A DNA stretch of 64,000 nt from Euonymus europaeus (GCA_963580455.1 OY756965.1:9250501-9314500), one strand, 5' to 3'. Positions 37,476 to 51,634 are shown, counted from the first letter of the stretch. Translations and numbers: made by a program. Notes: a model not told the origin generated them from the letters alone.

Positions 37476-38850
37476 GGTGTACACTTTTTATTGTTCTTTT
37501 ATGTCAAATTTTATGAGTATAAGATTCGTAGATTATTTCGATGCCAAAACAACAACTTTCTATGACAAATGGACAAAACCGTTAAAAGGCCCTCCATATA
37601 GAGAGTTGAGCAACTTCGGACCAACAAAGTTGCTCGGTGTACACTTTTTATGATTCTTCTATGTCCAATTTTACGAGTATAAGGTTTCGTTATTATTTCG
37701 ATGCCAAAACAACAACTTCTATGACAAATGGACAAAACCGTTAAAAGCTCCCAAATAGAGAGAGTTGAGCAATTTCGGACCATCAAAGTTGCTCGGTGTA
37801 CACTTTTTATTGTTCTTCTATGTCCAATTTTACGAGTATAAGCTTCGTAGATTATTTCGATGCCAAAACACCAACTTTCTATGACAATTGGACAAAACCG
37901 TTAGAGACTCCCAAATAGAGATTTGAGCAACTTCGGACCATCAAAGTTGCTCGGTGTACACTTTTTATTGTTCTTCTATGTCCAATTTTACGAGTATAAG
38001 CTTCGTAAATTATTTCGATGCCAAAACAACAACTTTCTATTACAAATGGACAAAACCGTTAAAAGCTCCTCCATATAGAGAGTTGAGCAACTTCGGACCA
38101 TCAAAGTTACTCGGTGTACACTTTTTATTGTTCTTCTATGCCCAATGTTACGAGTATACGCTTCGTGGATTATTTCGATGCCAAAACAACAACTTTCTAT
38201 TACAAATGGACAAAACCGTTAAAAGCTCCTCTATAGAGAGAGTTGAGGAACTTTGGACCATCAAAGTTGCTCGGTGTACACTTTTTATTGTTCTTTTATG
38301 TCAAATTTTAAGAGTATAAGATTCCGATATTTTTTCGATTCCAAAACAACAACTTTCTATGACAAATGGACAAAACCATTAAAAGCTCCTACATATAGAG
38401 TGTTGAGCAACTTCGGACCATCAAAGTTGCTCAATGTACACTTTTTATTAATCTTCTATGTTCAATGTTACGAGTATAAACTTTGTAGATTATTTCGATG
38501 CCAAAACAACAACTTTCTGTTACAAATGGACAAAACCGTTAAAAGCTCCACCATAGAGAGAGTTGTGCAACTTCGGACCATCAAAGTTGTTCGGTGTACA
38601 CTTTTTATTGTTCTTCTATGTCCAATTTTACGAGTATAAGATTCCGAGATTATTTCGATGCCAAAACACCAACTTTCTATGACAAATGGACAAAACAATT
38701 AAAAGCTCCTCCATATAGAGAGTTGAGCAACTTCGGACCATCAAAGTTACTCGGTGTACACTTTTTATTGTTCTTCTATGTCCAATGTTACGAGTATAAG
38801 CTTCGTAGATTATTTCGATGCCAAAACAACAACTTTCTATTACAAATGGA
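37476..38850 (+). repeat. Copy of 18653-20027 shifted by 18823 bp
   Basis: Subtype order C, D, 158-bp form, CGTAAATT, B, F, G, H, then an A/B form is shared at one constant offset: 18653/37476, 19130/37953, 19429/38252 and 19770/38593. The offset is about 118 monomers. Private changes include TTTTTATGATTCTTC near 37646. A block of nearly 1.4 kb moved, or stayed, in register over 19 kb. Confidence 0.8.
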
Positions 38851-41349
38851 CTAAACCGTTAAAAGCTTCTCCATAGAGAGAGTTGAGCAACTTCGGACTA
38901 TCAAAGTTGCTCGGTGTAAATTTTTATTGTTCTTCTATGTCCAATTTTACGAGTATAAGCTTCGTAGATTATTTCGATGCCAAAACACCAACTTTCTATG
39001 ACAAATGGACAAAACCGTTAGAGGCTCGCAAATAGAGAGTTGAGCAACTTCGGACCATCAAAGTTGCTCGGTGTACACTTTTTATTGTTATTCTATGTCC
39101 AATTTTACGAGAATAAGCTTCGTAGATTATTTCGATGCCAAAACAACAACTTTCTATTACAAATGGACAAAACCGTTAAAAGCTCCTCCATATAGAGAGT
39201 TGAGCAACTTCGGACCATCAAAGTTACTCGGTGTACACTTTTTATTGTTCTTCTATGTCCAATGTTACGAGTATACGCTTCGTAGATTATTTCGATGCCG
39301 AAACAACAACTTTCTATTACAAATGGACAAAACCGTTAAAAGCTCCTCTATAGAGAGAGTTGAGCAACTTTGGACCATCAAAATTGCTCGGTGTATACTT
39401 TTTATTGTTCTTTTATGTCAAATTTTATGAGTATAAGATTCGTAGATTATTTCGATGCCAAAAAAACAAACTTTCTATTACAAATGGACAAAACCGTTAA
39501 AAGCTCCTCTATAGAGAGAGTTGACCAACTTTGGACCATCAAAGTTGCTCGGTGTACACTTTTTATTGTTTTTCTATGTCCAATTTTACGAGTATAAGCT
39601 TCGTAGATTATTTCGATGCCAAAACACCAACTTTCTATGACAAATGGACAAAACCATTAAAAGCTCCTCCATATAGAGAGTTGAGCAACTTCGGACCATC
39701 AAAGTTCCTCGGTGTACACTTTTTATTGTTCTTCTATGTATAATGTTACGAGTATAAGCTTCGTAGATTATTTCGATGCCAAAACAACAACTTTCTTTTA
39801 CAAATGAACAAAACCGTTAAAAGCTCCTCCATAGAGAGTGTTGTGGAACTTTGGACCATCAAAGTTGCTCGGTGTACACTTTTTATTGTTCTTCTATGTC
39901 CAATTTTATGAGTATAAGCTTCGTAGATTATTTCGATGCCAAAACACCAACTTTCTATGACAAATGTACAAAACCGTTAAAGGCTCCCAAATAGAGAGTT
40001 GAGCAACTTCGGACTATCAAAGTTGCTCGGTGTACACTTTTTATTGTTCTTTTATGTCCAATTTTACGAGTATAAGCTTCGTAGATTATTTCGATGCCAA
40101 AACACCAACTTTCTATGACAAATGGACAAAACCATTAAAAGCTCCTCCATATAGAGAGTTGAGCAACTTCGGACCATCAAAGTTGCTCAGTGTACACTTT
40201 TTATTGTTCTTCTATGTCCCATTTTACGAGTATAAGCTTCGTAGATTATTTCGATGCCAAAACAAAAACTTTCTATTACAAATGAACAAAACCGTTAAAA
40301 GCTCCTCCATAGAGAGAGTTGAGGAACTTTGGACCATCAAAGTTGCTCGGTGTACACTTTTTATTGTTCTTCTATGTCCAATTTTATGAGTATAAGCTTC
40401 GTAGATTATTTCGATGCCAAAACACCAACTTTCTATGACAAATGTACAAAACCGTTAAAGGCTCTCAAATAGAGAGTTGAGCAACTTCGGACTATCAAAG
40501 TTGCTCGGTGTACACTTTTTATTGTTCTTTTATGTCCAATTTTACGAGTATAAGCTTCCTAGATTATTTCGATGAGAAAACAACAACTTTCTATGACAAA
40601 TGGACAAAATCGTTAAAAGCTCCTCCATATAGAGAGTTGAGCAACTTCGGACCATCAAAGTTTCTCGGTGTACACTTTTTATTGTTCTTCTATGTCCAAT
40701 TTTATGAGTATAAGGTTTCGTTATTATTTCGATGCCAAAACAACAACTTTCTATGACAAATGGATAAAACCGTTAAAAGCTCCCAAATAGAGAGAGTTGA
40801 TCAATTTCGGACCATCAAAGTTGCTCGGTGTACACTTTTTATTGTTCTTCTATGTCCAATTTTACGAGTATAAGCTTCGTAGATTATTTCGATGCCAAAA
40901 CACCAACTTTCTATGACAAATGGACAAAACCGTTAGAGGCTCCCAAATAGAGAGTTGAGCAACTTTTGACCATCAAAGTTGCTCGGTGTACACTTTTTAT
41001 TGTTCTTCTATGTCCAATTTTACGAGTATAAGCATCGTAGATTATTTCGATGCCAAAACAACAACTTTCTATTACAAATGGACAAAACCGTTAAAAGCTC
41101 CTCCATATAGAGAGTTGAGCAACTTCGGACCATCAAAGTTACTCGGTGTACACTTTTTATTGTTCTTCTATGTCCAATGTTACGAGTATAAGCTTCGTAG
41201 ATTATTTCGATGCCAAAACAACAACTTTCTATTACAAATGGACAAAACCGTTAAAAGCTCATCTATAGAGAGAGTTGGGCAACTTTGGACCATCAAAGTT
41301 ACTCGGTGTACACTTTTTATTGTTCTTCTATGTCCAATGTTACGAGTAT
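38851..41349 (+). repeat. Mosaic satellite segment
   Basis: About 16 monomers in irregular order. It starts with a GGTGTAAATTTTT monomer (near 38914). It also contains a monomer with an A-run and shifted spacing (CCAAAAAAACAAAC near 39467), and a TATAATG / TGAACAAAACC / GAGTGTTGTGG run (39730-39860) like the 7-mer at 20270-20410. J and D copies are near 40507-40740. Nothing but satellite is visible. Confidence 0.75.
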
Positions 41350-43216
41350 AAGCTTCGTAGATTATTTCGATGCCAAAACACCAACTTTCTATGACAAAAG
41401 GAAAAAACCGTTAGAGGCTCCCAAATAGAGAGTTGAGCAACTTCGGACCATCAAAGTTGCTCGGTGTACACTTTTTATTGTTCTTCTATGTCCAATTTTA
41501 TGAGTATAAGCTTCGTAAATTATTTCGATGCCTAAACAACAACTTTCTATTACAAATGGACAAAACCGTTAAAAGCTCCTCCATAGAGAGAGTTGAGCAA
41601 CTTCGGACTATCAAAGTTGCTCGGTGTACACTTTTTGTTGTTCTTTTATGTCCAATTTTACGAGTATAAGCTTCCTAGATTTTTTCGATGCGAAAACAAC
41701 AACTTTCTATGACAAATGGACAAAACCGTTAAAAGCTCCTCGATATAGAGAGTTGAGCAACTTCGGACCATCAAAGTTGCTTGGTGTACACTTTTTATTG
41801 TTCTTCTATGTCTCATTTTACGACTATAAGGTTTCGTTATTATTTCGATGCAAAAACAACAACTTTCTATGACAAATGGACAAAACCGTTAAAAGCTCCC
41901 AAATAGAGAGAGTTGATCAATTTCGGACCATCAAAGTTGCTCGGTGTACACTTTTTATTGTTCTTCTATGTCCAATTTTACGAGTATAAGCTTCGTAGAT
42001 TATTTCGATGCCAAAACACCAACTTTCTATGACAAATGGACAAAACCGTTAGAGGCTCCCAAATAGAGAGTTGAGCAACTTCGGACCATCAAAGTTGCTC
42101 GGTGTACACTTTTTATTGTTCTTCTATGTCCAATTTTACGAGTATAAGCTTCGTAGATTATTTCGATGCCAAAACAACAACTTTCTATTACAAATGGACA
42201 AAACCGTTAAAAGCTCCTCCATATAGAGAGTTGAGCAACTTCGGACCATCAAAGTTACTCGGTGTACACTTTTTGTTGTTCATCTATGTCCAATGTTACG
42301 AGTATAAGCTTCGTAGATTATTTCGATTCCAAAAAAACAACTTTCAATTACAAATGGACAAAACCGTTAAAAGCTCCTCTATAGAGAGAGTTGAGCAACT
42401 TTGGACCATCAATGTTGCTCGGTGTACACTTTTTATTGTTCTTCTATGTATAATGTTACGAGTATAAGCTTCGTAGATTATTTCGATGCCAAAACAACAA
42501 CTTTCTATTACAAATGAACAAAACCGTTAAAAGCTCCTCCATAGAGAGAGTTGAGCAACTTTGGACCACCAAAGTTGCTCGGTGTGCACTTTTTATTGTT
42601 CTTCTATGTCCAATTTTATGAGTATAAGCTTCGTAGATTATTTCGATGACAAAACATCAACTTTCTATGACAAATGTACAAAACCGTTAAAGGCTCCCAA
42701 ATAGAGAGTTGAGCAACTTCGGACTATCAAAGTTGCTCGGTGTACACTTTTTATTTTTCTTTTATGTCCAATTTTACGAGTATAAGCTTCCTAGATTATT
42801 TCGATGCGAAAACAACAACTTTCTATGACAAATGGACAAAACCGTTAAAAGCTCCTCCATATAGAGAGTTGAGCAACTTCGGACCATCAAAGTTGCTCGG
42901 TGTACACTTTTTATTGTTCTTCTATGTCCAATTTTACGAGTATAAGGTTTCGTTATTATTTTGATGCCAAAACAACAACTTTCTAAGACAAATGGACAAA
43001 ACAGTTAAAAGCCCCCAAATAGAGAGAGTTGATCAATTTCGGACCATCAAAGTTGCTCGGTGTACACTTTTTAGTGTTCTTCTATGTCCAATTTTACGAG
43101 TATAAGCTTCGTAGATTATTTCGATGCCAAAACACCAACTTTCTATGACAAATGGACAAAACCGTTAGAGGCTTCCAAATAGAGAGTTGAGCAACTTCGG
43201 ACCATCAAAGTTGCTC
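41350..43216 (+). repeat. Copy of 30180-32047 shifted by about 11.17-11.33 kb
   Basis: Rare variants are shared: GACAAAAGGAAAAAACCG (30222 and 41393), CTCGATATAGAG, TCTCATTTTACGA, TTTTTGTTGTTCATC (30941 and 42272) and TTCCAAAAAAACAAC. The offset is 11171 bp at the left, 11331 bp in the middle and 11169 bp at the right (31570/42739). One monomer was therefore gained and one lost inside the block. Confidence 0.82.
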
Positions 43217-46200
43217 GGTGTACACTTTTTATTGTTCTTCTATGTCCAATTTTACGAGTATAAGCTTTGTAGATTATTTCGATGCCAAAACAACAACTTT
43301 CTATTACAAATGGACAAAACCGTTAAAAGCTCCTCCATATAGAGAGTTGAGCAACTTCGGACCATCAAAGTTGCTCGGTGTACACTTTTTATTATTCTTC
43401 TATGTCCAAATTTACGAGTATAAGCTTCGTAGATTATTTCGATGCCAAAACAACAACTTTCTATTACAAATGGACAAAACCGTTAAAAGCTCCTCCATAT
43501 AGAGAGTTGAGCAACTTCGGACCATCAAAGTTGCTCGGTGTACACTTTTTATTGTTCTTCTATGTCCAATGTTACGAGTATACGCTTCGTAGATTATTTC
43601 GATGCCAAAACAACAACTTTCTATTACAAATGGACAAAACCGTTAAAAGCTCCTCTATAGAGAGGGTTGAGCAACTTTGGACCATCAAAATTGCTCGGTG
43701 TACACTTTTTATTGTTCTTTTATGTCAAATTTTATGAGTATAAGATTCGTAGATTATTTCGATGCCAAAACAACAACTTTCTATGACAAATGGACAAAAC
43801 CGTTAAAAGGCCCTCCATATAGAGAGTTGAGCAACTTCGGACCAACAAAGTTGCTCGGTGTGCACTTTTTATGATTCTTCTATGTCCAATTTTATGAGTA
43901 TAAGGTTTCGTTATTATTTCGATGCCAAAACAACAACTTTCTAAGACAAATGGACAAAACCGTTAAAAGCCCCCAAATAGAGAGAGTTGATCAATTTCGG
44001 ACCATCAAAGTTGCTCGGTGTACACTTTTTATTGTTCTTCTATGTCCAATTTTACGAGTATAAGCTTCCTAGATTATTTCGATGCGAAAACAACAACTTT
44101 CTATGACAAATGGACAAAACCGTTAAAAGCTCCTCCATATAGAGAGTTGAGCAACTTCGGACCATCAAAGTTGCTCGGTGTACACTTTTTATTGTTCTTC
44201 TATGTCCAATTTTACGAGTATAAGGTTTCGTTATTATTTTGATGCCAAAACAACAACTTTCTAAGACAAATGGACAAAACAGTTAAAAGCCCCCAAATAG
44301 AGAGAGTTGATCAATTTCGGACCATCAAAGTTGCTCGGTGTACACTTTTTAGTGTTCTTCTATGTCCAATTTTACGAGTATAAGCTTCGTAGATTATTTC
44401 GATGCCAAAACACCAACTTTCTATGACAAATGGACAAAACCGTTAGAGGCTTCCAAATAGAGAGTTGAGCAACTTCGGACCATCAAAGTTGCTCGGTGTA
44501 CACTTTTTATTGTTCTTCTATGTCCAATTTTACGAGTATAAGCTTTGTAGATTATTTCGATGCCAAAACAACAACTTTCTATTACAAATGGACAAAACCG
44601 TTAAAAGCTCCTCCATATAGAGAGTTGAGCAACTTCGGACCATCAAAGTTACTCAGTGTACACTTTTTATTGTTCTTCTATGCCCAATGTCACGAGTATA
44701 CGCTTCGTAGATTATTTCGATGCCAAAACACCAACTTTCTATGAAAAATGGACAAAACCGTTAATAGCTCCTCCATATAGAGAGTTGAGCAACTTCGGAC
44801 CATCAAAGTTGCTCGGTGTACACTTTTTATTGTTCTTCTATGTCCAATTTAACGAGTATAAAGCTTTCGTTATTATTTCGATGCCAAAACACCACTTTCT
44901 ATGAGAAATGGACAAAACCATTAAAAGATCCCAAATAGAGAGAGCTGAGCAACTTCGGACCATCAAAGTTGCTCGGTGTACACTTTTTATTATTCTTCTA
45001 TGTCCAAATTTACGAGTATAAGCTTCGTAGATTATTTCGATGCCAAAACAACAACTTTCTATTACAAATGGACAAAACCGTTAAAAGCTCCTCCATATAG
45101 AGAGTTGAGCAACTTCGGACCATCAAAGTTGCTCGGTGTACACTTTTTATTGTTCTTCTATGTCCAATTTTACGAGTATAAGGTTTCGTTATTATTTCGA
45201 TGCCAAAACAACAACTTTCTAAGACAAATGGACAAAACCGTTAAAAGCCCCCAAATAGAGAGAGTTGATCAATTTCGGACCATCAAAGTTGCTCGGTGTA
45301 CACTTTTTATTGTTCTTCTATGTCCAATTTTACGAGTATAAGCTTCGTAGATTATTTCGATGCCAAAACACCAACTTTCTATGACAAATGGACAAAACCG
45401 TTAGAGGCTTCCAAATAGAGAGTTGAGCAACTTCGGACCATCAAAGTTGCTCGGTGTACACTTTTTATTGTTCTTCTATGTCCAATTTTACGAGTATAAG
45501 CTTTGTAGATTATTTCGATGCCAAAACAACAACTTTCTATTACAAATGGACAAAACCCTTAAAAGCTCCTCCATATAGAGAGTTGAGCAACTTCGGACCA
45601 TCAAAGTTACTCAGTGTACACTTTTTATTGTTCTTCTATGCCCAATGTCACGAGTATACGCTTCGTAGATTATTTCGATGCCAAAACACCAACTTTCTAT
45701 GAAAAATGGACAAAACCGTTAATAGCTCCTCCATATAGAGAGTTGAGCAACTTCGGACCAGCAAAGTTGCTCGGTGTACACTTTTTATTGTTCTTCTATG
45801 TCCAATTTAACGAGTATAAAGCTTTCGTTATTATTTCGATGCCAAAACACCACTTTCTATGATAAATGGACAAAACCGTTAAAAGATCCCAAATAGAGAG
45901 AGTTGAGCAACTTCGGACCATCAAAGTTGCTCGGTGTACACTTTTTATTATTCTTCTATGTCCAAATTTACGAGTATAAGCTTCGTAGATTATTTCGATG
46001 CCAAAACAACAACTTTCTATTACAAATGGACAAAACCGTTAAAAGCTCCTCCATATAGAGAGTTGAGCAACTTCGGACCATCAAAGTTGCTCGGTGTACA
46101 CTTTTTATTGTTCTTCTATGTCCAATGTTACGAGTATACGCTTCGTAGATTATTTCGATGCCAAAACAACAACTTTCTATTACAAATGGACAAAACCGTT

Positions 46201-46571
46201 AAAAGCTCCTCTATAGAGAGGGTTGAGCAACTTTGGACCATCAAAATTGCTCGGTGTACACTTTTTATTGTTCTTTTATGTCAAATTTTATGAGTATAAG
46301 ATTCGTAGATTATTTCGATGCCAAAACAACAACTTTCTATGACAAATGGACAAAACCGTTAAAAGGCCCTCCATATAGAGAGTTGAGCAACTTCGGACCA
46401 ACAAAGTTGCTCGGTGTGCACTTTTTATGATTCTTCTATGTCCAATTTTACGAGTATAAGGTTTCGTTATTATTTCGATGCCAAAACAACAACTTCTATG
46501 ACAAATGGACAAAACCGTTAAAAGCTCCCAAATAGAGAGAGTTGAGCAATTTCGGACCATCAAAGTTGCTC
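43217..46571 (+). repeat. 10-mer-family segment with 8-mer, 6-mer and 16-mer offsets
   Basis: The same monomer set as 32048-37475 is rearranged here. 42739-43216 recurs at 44017-44494 (1278 bp). The 6-monomer unit at 44495 recurs from 45453 (958 bp). 43377-43900 recurs at 45933-46456 (2556 bp). The unusual TTTTTATGATTCTTC monomer is shared at about 43867, 46423 and 37646. Confidence 0.82.
44017..44176 (+). repeat. Monomer subtype J (CTTCCTAGATT, GCGAAAAC type, 160 bp)
   Basis: It carries AAGCTTCCTAGATTATTTCG followed by ATGCGAAAACAACAAC, usually after a TTCTTTTATG or TTCTTCTATG segment. It is normally followed by subtype D. Copies lie near 28222, 29814, 31570, 42739, 60919, 61238 and 63149. 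The GCG/GCA form is shared with the fourth monomer of the 1274-bp higher-order repeat, which suggests that monomer was assembled partly from this subtype. Confidence 0.88.
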
Positions 46572-47046
46572 GGTGTACACTTTTTATTGTTCTTCTATGT
46601 CCAATTTTACGAGTATAAGCTTCGTAGATTATTTCGATGCCAAAACACCAACTTTCTATGACAATTGGACAAAACCGTTAAAGGCTCCCAAATAGAAAGT
46701 TGAGCAACTTCGGACCATCAAAGTTGATCGGTGTACACTTTTTATTGTTCTTTTATGTCCAATTTTACGAGTATAAGCTTCCTATATTATTTCGATGCCA
46801 AAACACCAACTTTCTATGACAATTGGACAAAACCGTTAAAGGCTCCCAAATAGAAAGTTGATCAACTTCGGACCATCAAAGTTGTTCGGTGTACACTTTT
46901 TATTGTTCTTTTATGTCCAATTTTACGAGTATAAGCTTCCTATATTATTTCGATGCGAAAACAACAACTTTCTATGACAAATGGAAAAACCGTTAAAAGC
47001 CCCTCCATATAGAGACTTGAGCAACTTCGGACCATCAAAGTTGCTC
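46572..47046 (+). repeat. Three-monomer junction with TAGAAAGTTGA markers
   Basis: Two neighbouring 159-bp monomers share ACAATTGGAC, TTAAAGGCTCCC and AAATAGAAAGTTGA. The second and third share AAGCTTCCTATATTATTTCG. The combination is seen only here, between the 10-mer-family segment and the 2394-bp duplication. Confidence 0.75.
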
Positions 47047-49440
47047 GGTGTACACTTTTTACTGTTCTTCTATGTCCAATTTTACGAGTATAAGGTTTCG
47101 TTATTATTTCGATGCCAAAACAACAACTTCTAGGACAAATGGACAAAACCGTTAAAAGCTCCCAAATAGAGAGAGTTGAGCAATTTCGGACCATCAAAGT
47201 TGTTCGGTGTACACTTTTTATTGTTCTTCTATGTCCAATTTTACGAGTATAAGCTTCGTAGTTTATTTCGATGCCAAAACACAAACTTTCTATGACAAAT
47301 GGACAAAACCGTTAAAAGCTCCTCCATATAGAGAGTTGAGCAACTTCGGACCATCAAAGTTGCTCGGTGTACACTTTTTATTGTTCTTCTATGTCCAATT
47401 TTACGAGTATAAGGTTTCGTTATTATTTCGATGCCAAAACAACAACTTTCTAAGACAAATGGACAAAACCGTTAAAAGCTCCCAAATAGAGAGAGTTGAT
47501 CAATTTCAGACCATCAAAGTTGCTCGTAGTACACTTTTTATTGTTCTTTTATGTCAAATTTTATGAGTATAAGATTCCGATATTTTTTCGATTCCAAAAC
47601 AACAACTTTCTATGACAAATGTACAAAACCATTAAAAGCTCCTCCATATAGAGAGTTGAGCAACTTCGGCCCATCAAAGTTGCTCAATGTACACTTTTTA
47701 TTAATCTTCTATGTTCAATGTTACGAGTATAAACTTCGTAGATTATTTCGATGCCAAAACAACAACTTTCTGTTACAAATGGACAAAACCGTTAAAAGCT
47801 CCTCCATATAGAGAGTTGTGCAACTTCGGACCATCAAAGTTGCTCGGTGTACACTTTTTATTGTTCTTCTATGTCCAATTTTACGAGTATAAGCTTCGTA
47901 GTTTATTTCGATGCAAAAACACCAACTTTCTATGCCAAATGGACAAAACCGTTAAAAGCTCCTCTATAGCGAGAGTTGAGAAACTTCCGACCATCAAAGT
48001 TTCCCGGTGTACAGTTTTTATTATTCTTCTATGTCCAATTTTACGAGTATAAGCTTCGTAGATTATTTCGATGCCAAAACACCAACTTTCTATGACAAAT
48101 GGACAAAACCATTAAAAGCTCCTCCATATAGAGAGTTGAGCAACTTCGGACCATCAAAGTTGCTCGGTGTACACTTTTTATTGTTCTTCTATGTCCAATT
48201 TAACGAGTATAAGCTTTCGTTATTATTTCGATGCCAAAACACCACTTTCTATGATAAATGGACAAAACCGTTAAAAGATCCCAAATAGAGAGAGTTGTGC
48301 AACTTCGGACCATCAAAGTTGCTCGGTGTACACTTTTTAGTGTTCTTCTATGTCCAATTTTACGAGTATAAGCTTCGTAGATTATTTCGATGCCAAAACA
48401 CCAAGTTTCTATGACAAATGGACAAAACCATTAAAAGCTCCTCCATATAGAGAGTTGAGCAACTTCGGACCATCAAAGTTGCTCGGTGTACACTTTTTAT
48501 TGTTCTTCTATGTCCAATTTTACGAGTATAAGGTTTCGTTATTATTTCGATGCCAAAACAACAACTTTCTAAGTGAAATGGACAAAACCGTTAAAAGCTC
48601 CCAAATAGAGAGAGTTGATCAACTTCGGACCATCAAAGTTGCTCGGTGTACACTTTTTATTGTTCTTCTATGTCCAATTTTACGAGTATAGGCTTCGTAG
48701 ATTATTTCGATGCCAAAACACCAACTTTCTATGACAAATGGACAAAACCGTTAGAGGCTCCCAAATAGAGAGTTGAGCAACTTCGGACCATCAAAGTTGC
48801 TCGGTGTACACTTTTTATTGTTCTTCTATGTCCAATTTTACGAGTATAAGGTTTCGTTATTATTTCGATGCCAAAACAACAACTTTCTAAGAGAAATGGA
48901 CAAAACCGTTAAAAGCTCCCAAATAGAGAGAGTTGATCAATTTCGGACCATCAAAGTTGCTCGGTGTACACTTTTTATTGTTCTTCTATGTCCAATTTTA
49001 CGAGTATAGGCTTCGTAGATTATTTCGATGCCAAAACACCAACTTTCTATGACAAATGGACAAAACCGTTAGAGGCTCCCAAATAGAGAGTTGAGCAACT
49101 TCGGACCATCAAAGTTGCTCGGTGTACACTTTTTATTGTTCTTCTATGTCCAATTTTACGAGTATAAGGTTTCGTTATTATTTCGATGCCAAAACAACAA
49201 CTTTCTAAGAGAAATCGACAAAACCGTTAAAAGCTCCCAAAGAGAGAGAGTTGATCAATTTCGGACCATCAAAGTTGCTCGGTGTACACTTTTTATTGTT
49301 CTTCTATGTCCAATTTTACGAGTATAGGCTTCCTAGATTATTTCGATGCCAAAACACCAACTTTCTATGACAAATGGACAAAACCGTTAAAAGCTCCTCC
49401 ATATAGAGAGTTGAGCAACTTCGGACCATCAAAGTTGCTC
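47047..49440 (+). repeat. 15-monomer unit of 47-51.6 kb, 2394 bp, copy 1
   Basis: The unusual TTTTTACTGTTCTTC start at 47047 recurs at 49441, and the following monomers match in order, including CTTCGTAGTTTATTTCG, TCGTAGTACAC, TTCGGCCCATC, TATAGCGAGAG and TTTCCCGGTG. The unit ends with three 318-bp D-K dimers beginning at 48485. Subtype content differs from the 2394-bp unit at 777, so the equal length is probably coincidence. Confidence 0.9.
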
Positions 49441-51634
49441 GGTGTACACTTTTTACTGTTCTTCTATGTCCAATTTTACGAGTATAAGGTTTCGTTATTA
49501 TTTCGATGCCAAAACAACAACTTCTAGGACAAATGGACAAAACCGTTAAAAGCTCCCAAATAGAGAGAGTTGAGCAATTTCGGACCATCAAAGTTGTTCG
49601 GTGTACACTTTTTATTGTTCTTCTATGTCCAATTTTACGAGTATAAGCTTCGTAGTTTATTTCGATGCCAAAACACAAACTTTCTATGACAAATGGACAA
49701 AACCGTTAAAAGCTCCTCCATATAGAGAGTTGAGCAACTTCGGACCATCAAAGTTGCTCGGTGTACACTTTTTATTGTTCTTCTATGTCCAATTTTACGA
49801 GTATAAGGTTTCGTTATTATTTCGATGCCAAAACAACAACTTTCTAAGACAAATGGACAAAACCGTTAAAAGCTCCCAAATAGAGAGAGTTGATCAATTT
49901 CAGACCATCAAAGTTGCTCGTAGTACACTTTTTATTGTTCTTTTATGTCAAATTTTATGAGTATAAGATTCCGATATTTTTTCGATTCCAAAACAACAAC
50001 TTTCTATGACAAATGGACAAAACCATTAAAAGCTCCTCCATATAGAGAGTTGAGCAACTTCGGCCCATCAAAGTTGCTCAATGTACACTTTTTATTAATC
50101 TTCTATGTTCAATGTTACGAGTATAAACTTCGTAGATTATTTCGATGCCAAAACAACAACTTTCTGTTACAAATGGACAAAACCGTTAAAAGCTCCTCCA
50201 TATAGAGAGTTGTGCAACTTCGGACCATCAAAGTTGCTCGGTGTACACTTTTTATTGTTCTTCTATGTCCAATTTTACGAGTATAAGCGTCGTAGTTTAT
50301 TTCGATGCAAAAACACCAACTTTCTATGCCAAATGGACAAAACCGTTAAAAGCTCCTCTATAGCGAGAGTTGAGAAACTTCCGACCATCAAAGTTTCCCG
50401 GTGTACAGTTTTTATTATTCTTCTATGTCCAATTTTACGAGTATAAGCTTCGTAGATTATTTCGATGCCAAAACACCAACTTTCTATGACAAATGGACAA
50501 AACCATTAAAAGCTCCTCCATATAGAGAGTTGAGCAACTTCGGACCATCAAAGTTGCTCGGTGTACACTTTTTATTGTTCTTCTATGTCCAATTTAACGA
50601 GTATAAGCTTTCGTTATTATTTCGATGCCAAAACACCACTTTCTATGATAAATGGACAAAACCGTTAAAAGATCCCAAATAGAGAGAGTTGTGCAACTTC
50701 GGACCATCAAAGTTGCTCGGTGTACACTTTTTAGTGTTCTTCTATGTCCAATTTTACGAGTATAAGCTTCGTAGATTATTTCGATGCCAAAACACCAAGT
50801 TTTTATGACAAATGGACAAAACCATTAAAAGCTCCTCCATATAGAGAGTTGAGCAACTTCGGACCATCAAAGTTGCTCGGTGTACACTTTTTATTGTTCT
50901 TCTATGTCCAATTTTACGAGTATAAGGTTTCATTATTATTTCGATGCCAAAACAACAACTTTCTAAGAGAAATGGACAAAACCGTTAAAAGCTCCCAAAT
51001 AGAGAGAGTTGATCAACTTCGGACCATCAAAGTTGCTCGGTGTACACTTTTTATTGTTCTTCTATGTCCAATTTTACGAGTATAGGCTTCGTAGATTATT
51101 TCGATGCCAAAACACCAACTTTCTATGACAAATGGACAAAACCGTTAGAGGCTCCCAAATAGAGAGTTGAGCAACTTCCGACCATCAAAGTTGCTCGGTG
51201 TACACTTTTTATTGTTCTTCTATGTCCAATTTTACGAGTATAAGGTTTCGTTATTATTTCGATGCCAAAACAACAACTTTCTAAGAGAAATGGACAAAAC
51301 CGTTAAAAGCTTCCAAATAGAGAGAGTTGATCAATTTCGGACCATCAAAGTTGCTCGGTGTACACTTTTTATTGTTCTTCTATGTCCAATTTTACGAGTA
51401 TAGGTTTCGTAGATTATTTCGATGCCAAAACACCAACTTTCTATGACAAATGGACAAAACCGTTAGAGGCTCCCAAATAGAGAGTTGAGCAACTTCGGAC
51501 CATCAAAGTTGCTCGGTGTACACTTTTTATTGTTCTTCTATGTCCAATTTTACGAGTATAAGGTTTCGTTATTATTTCGATGCCAAAACAACAACTTTCT
51601 AAGAGAAATGGACAAAACCGTTAAAAGCTCCCAA
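49441..51634 (+). repeat. 15-monomer unit of 47-51.6 kb, copy 2
   Basis: Tandem copy of 47047-49240 with few differences (for example TATAAGCGTCG near 50284 for TATAAGCTTCG near 47890). The match ends near 51634, where an expanded A-run (CTCCCAAAAAATAGAGAG) joins the sequence to a monomer matching about 50520. This looks like the breakpoint of an unequal exchange. Confidence 0.88.

Noticed and set aside
777..51634. Common origin of the two 2394-bp units (777-3170 and 47047-49440)
   Set aside because: The lengths are equal, but the subtype composition and rare markers differ. Fifteen monomers of 158-160 bp give about 2394 bp by arithmetic.
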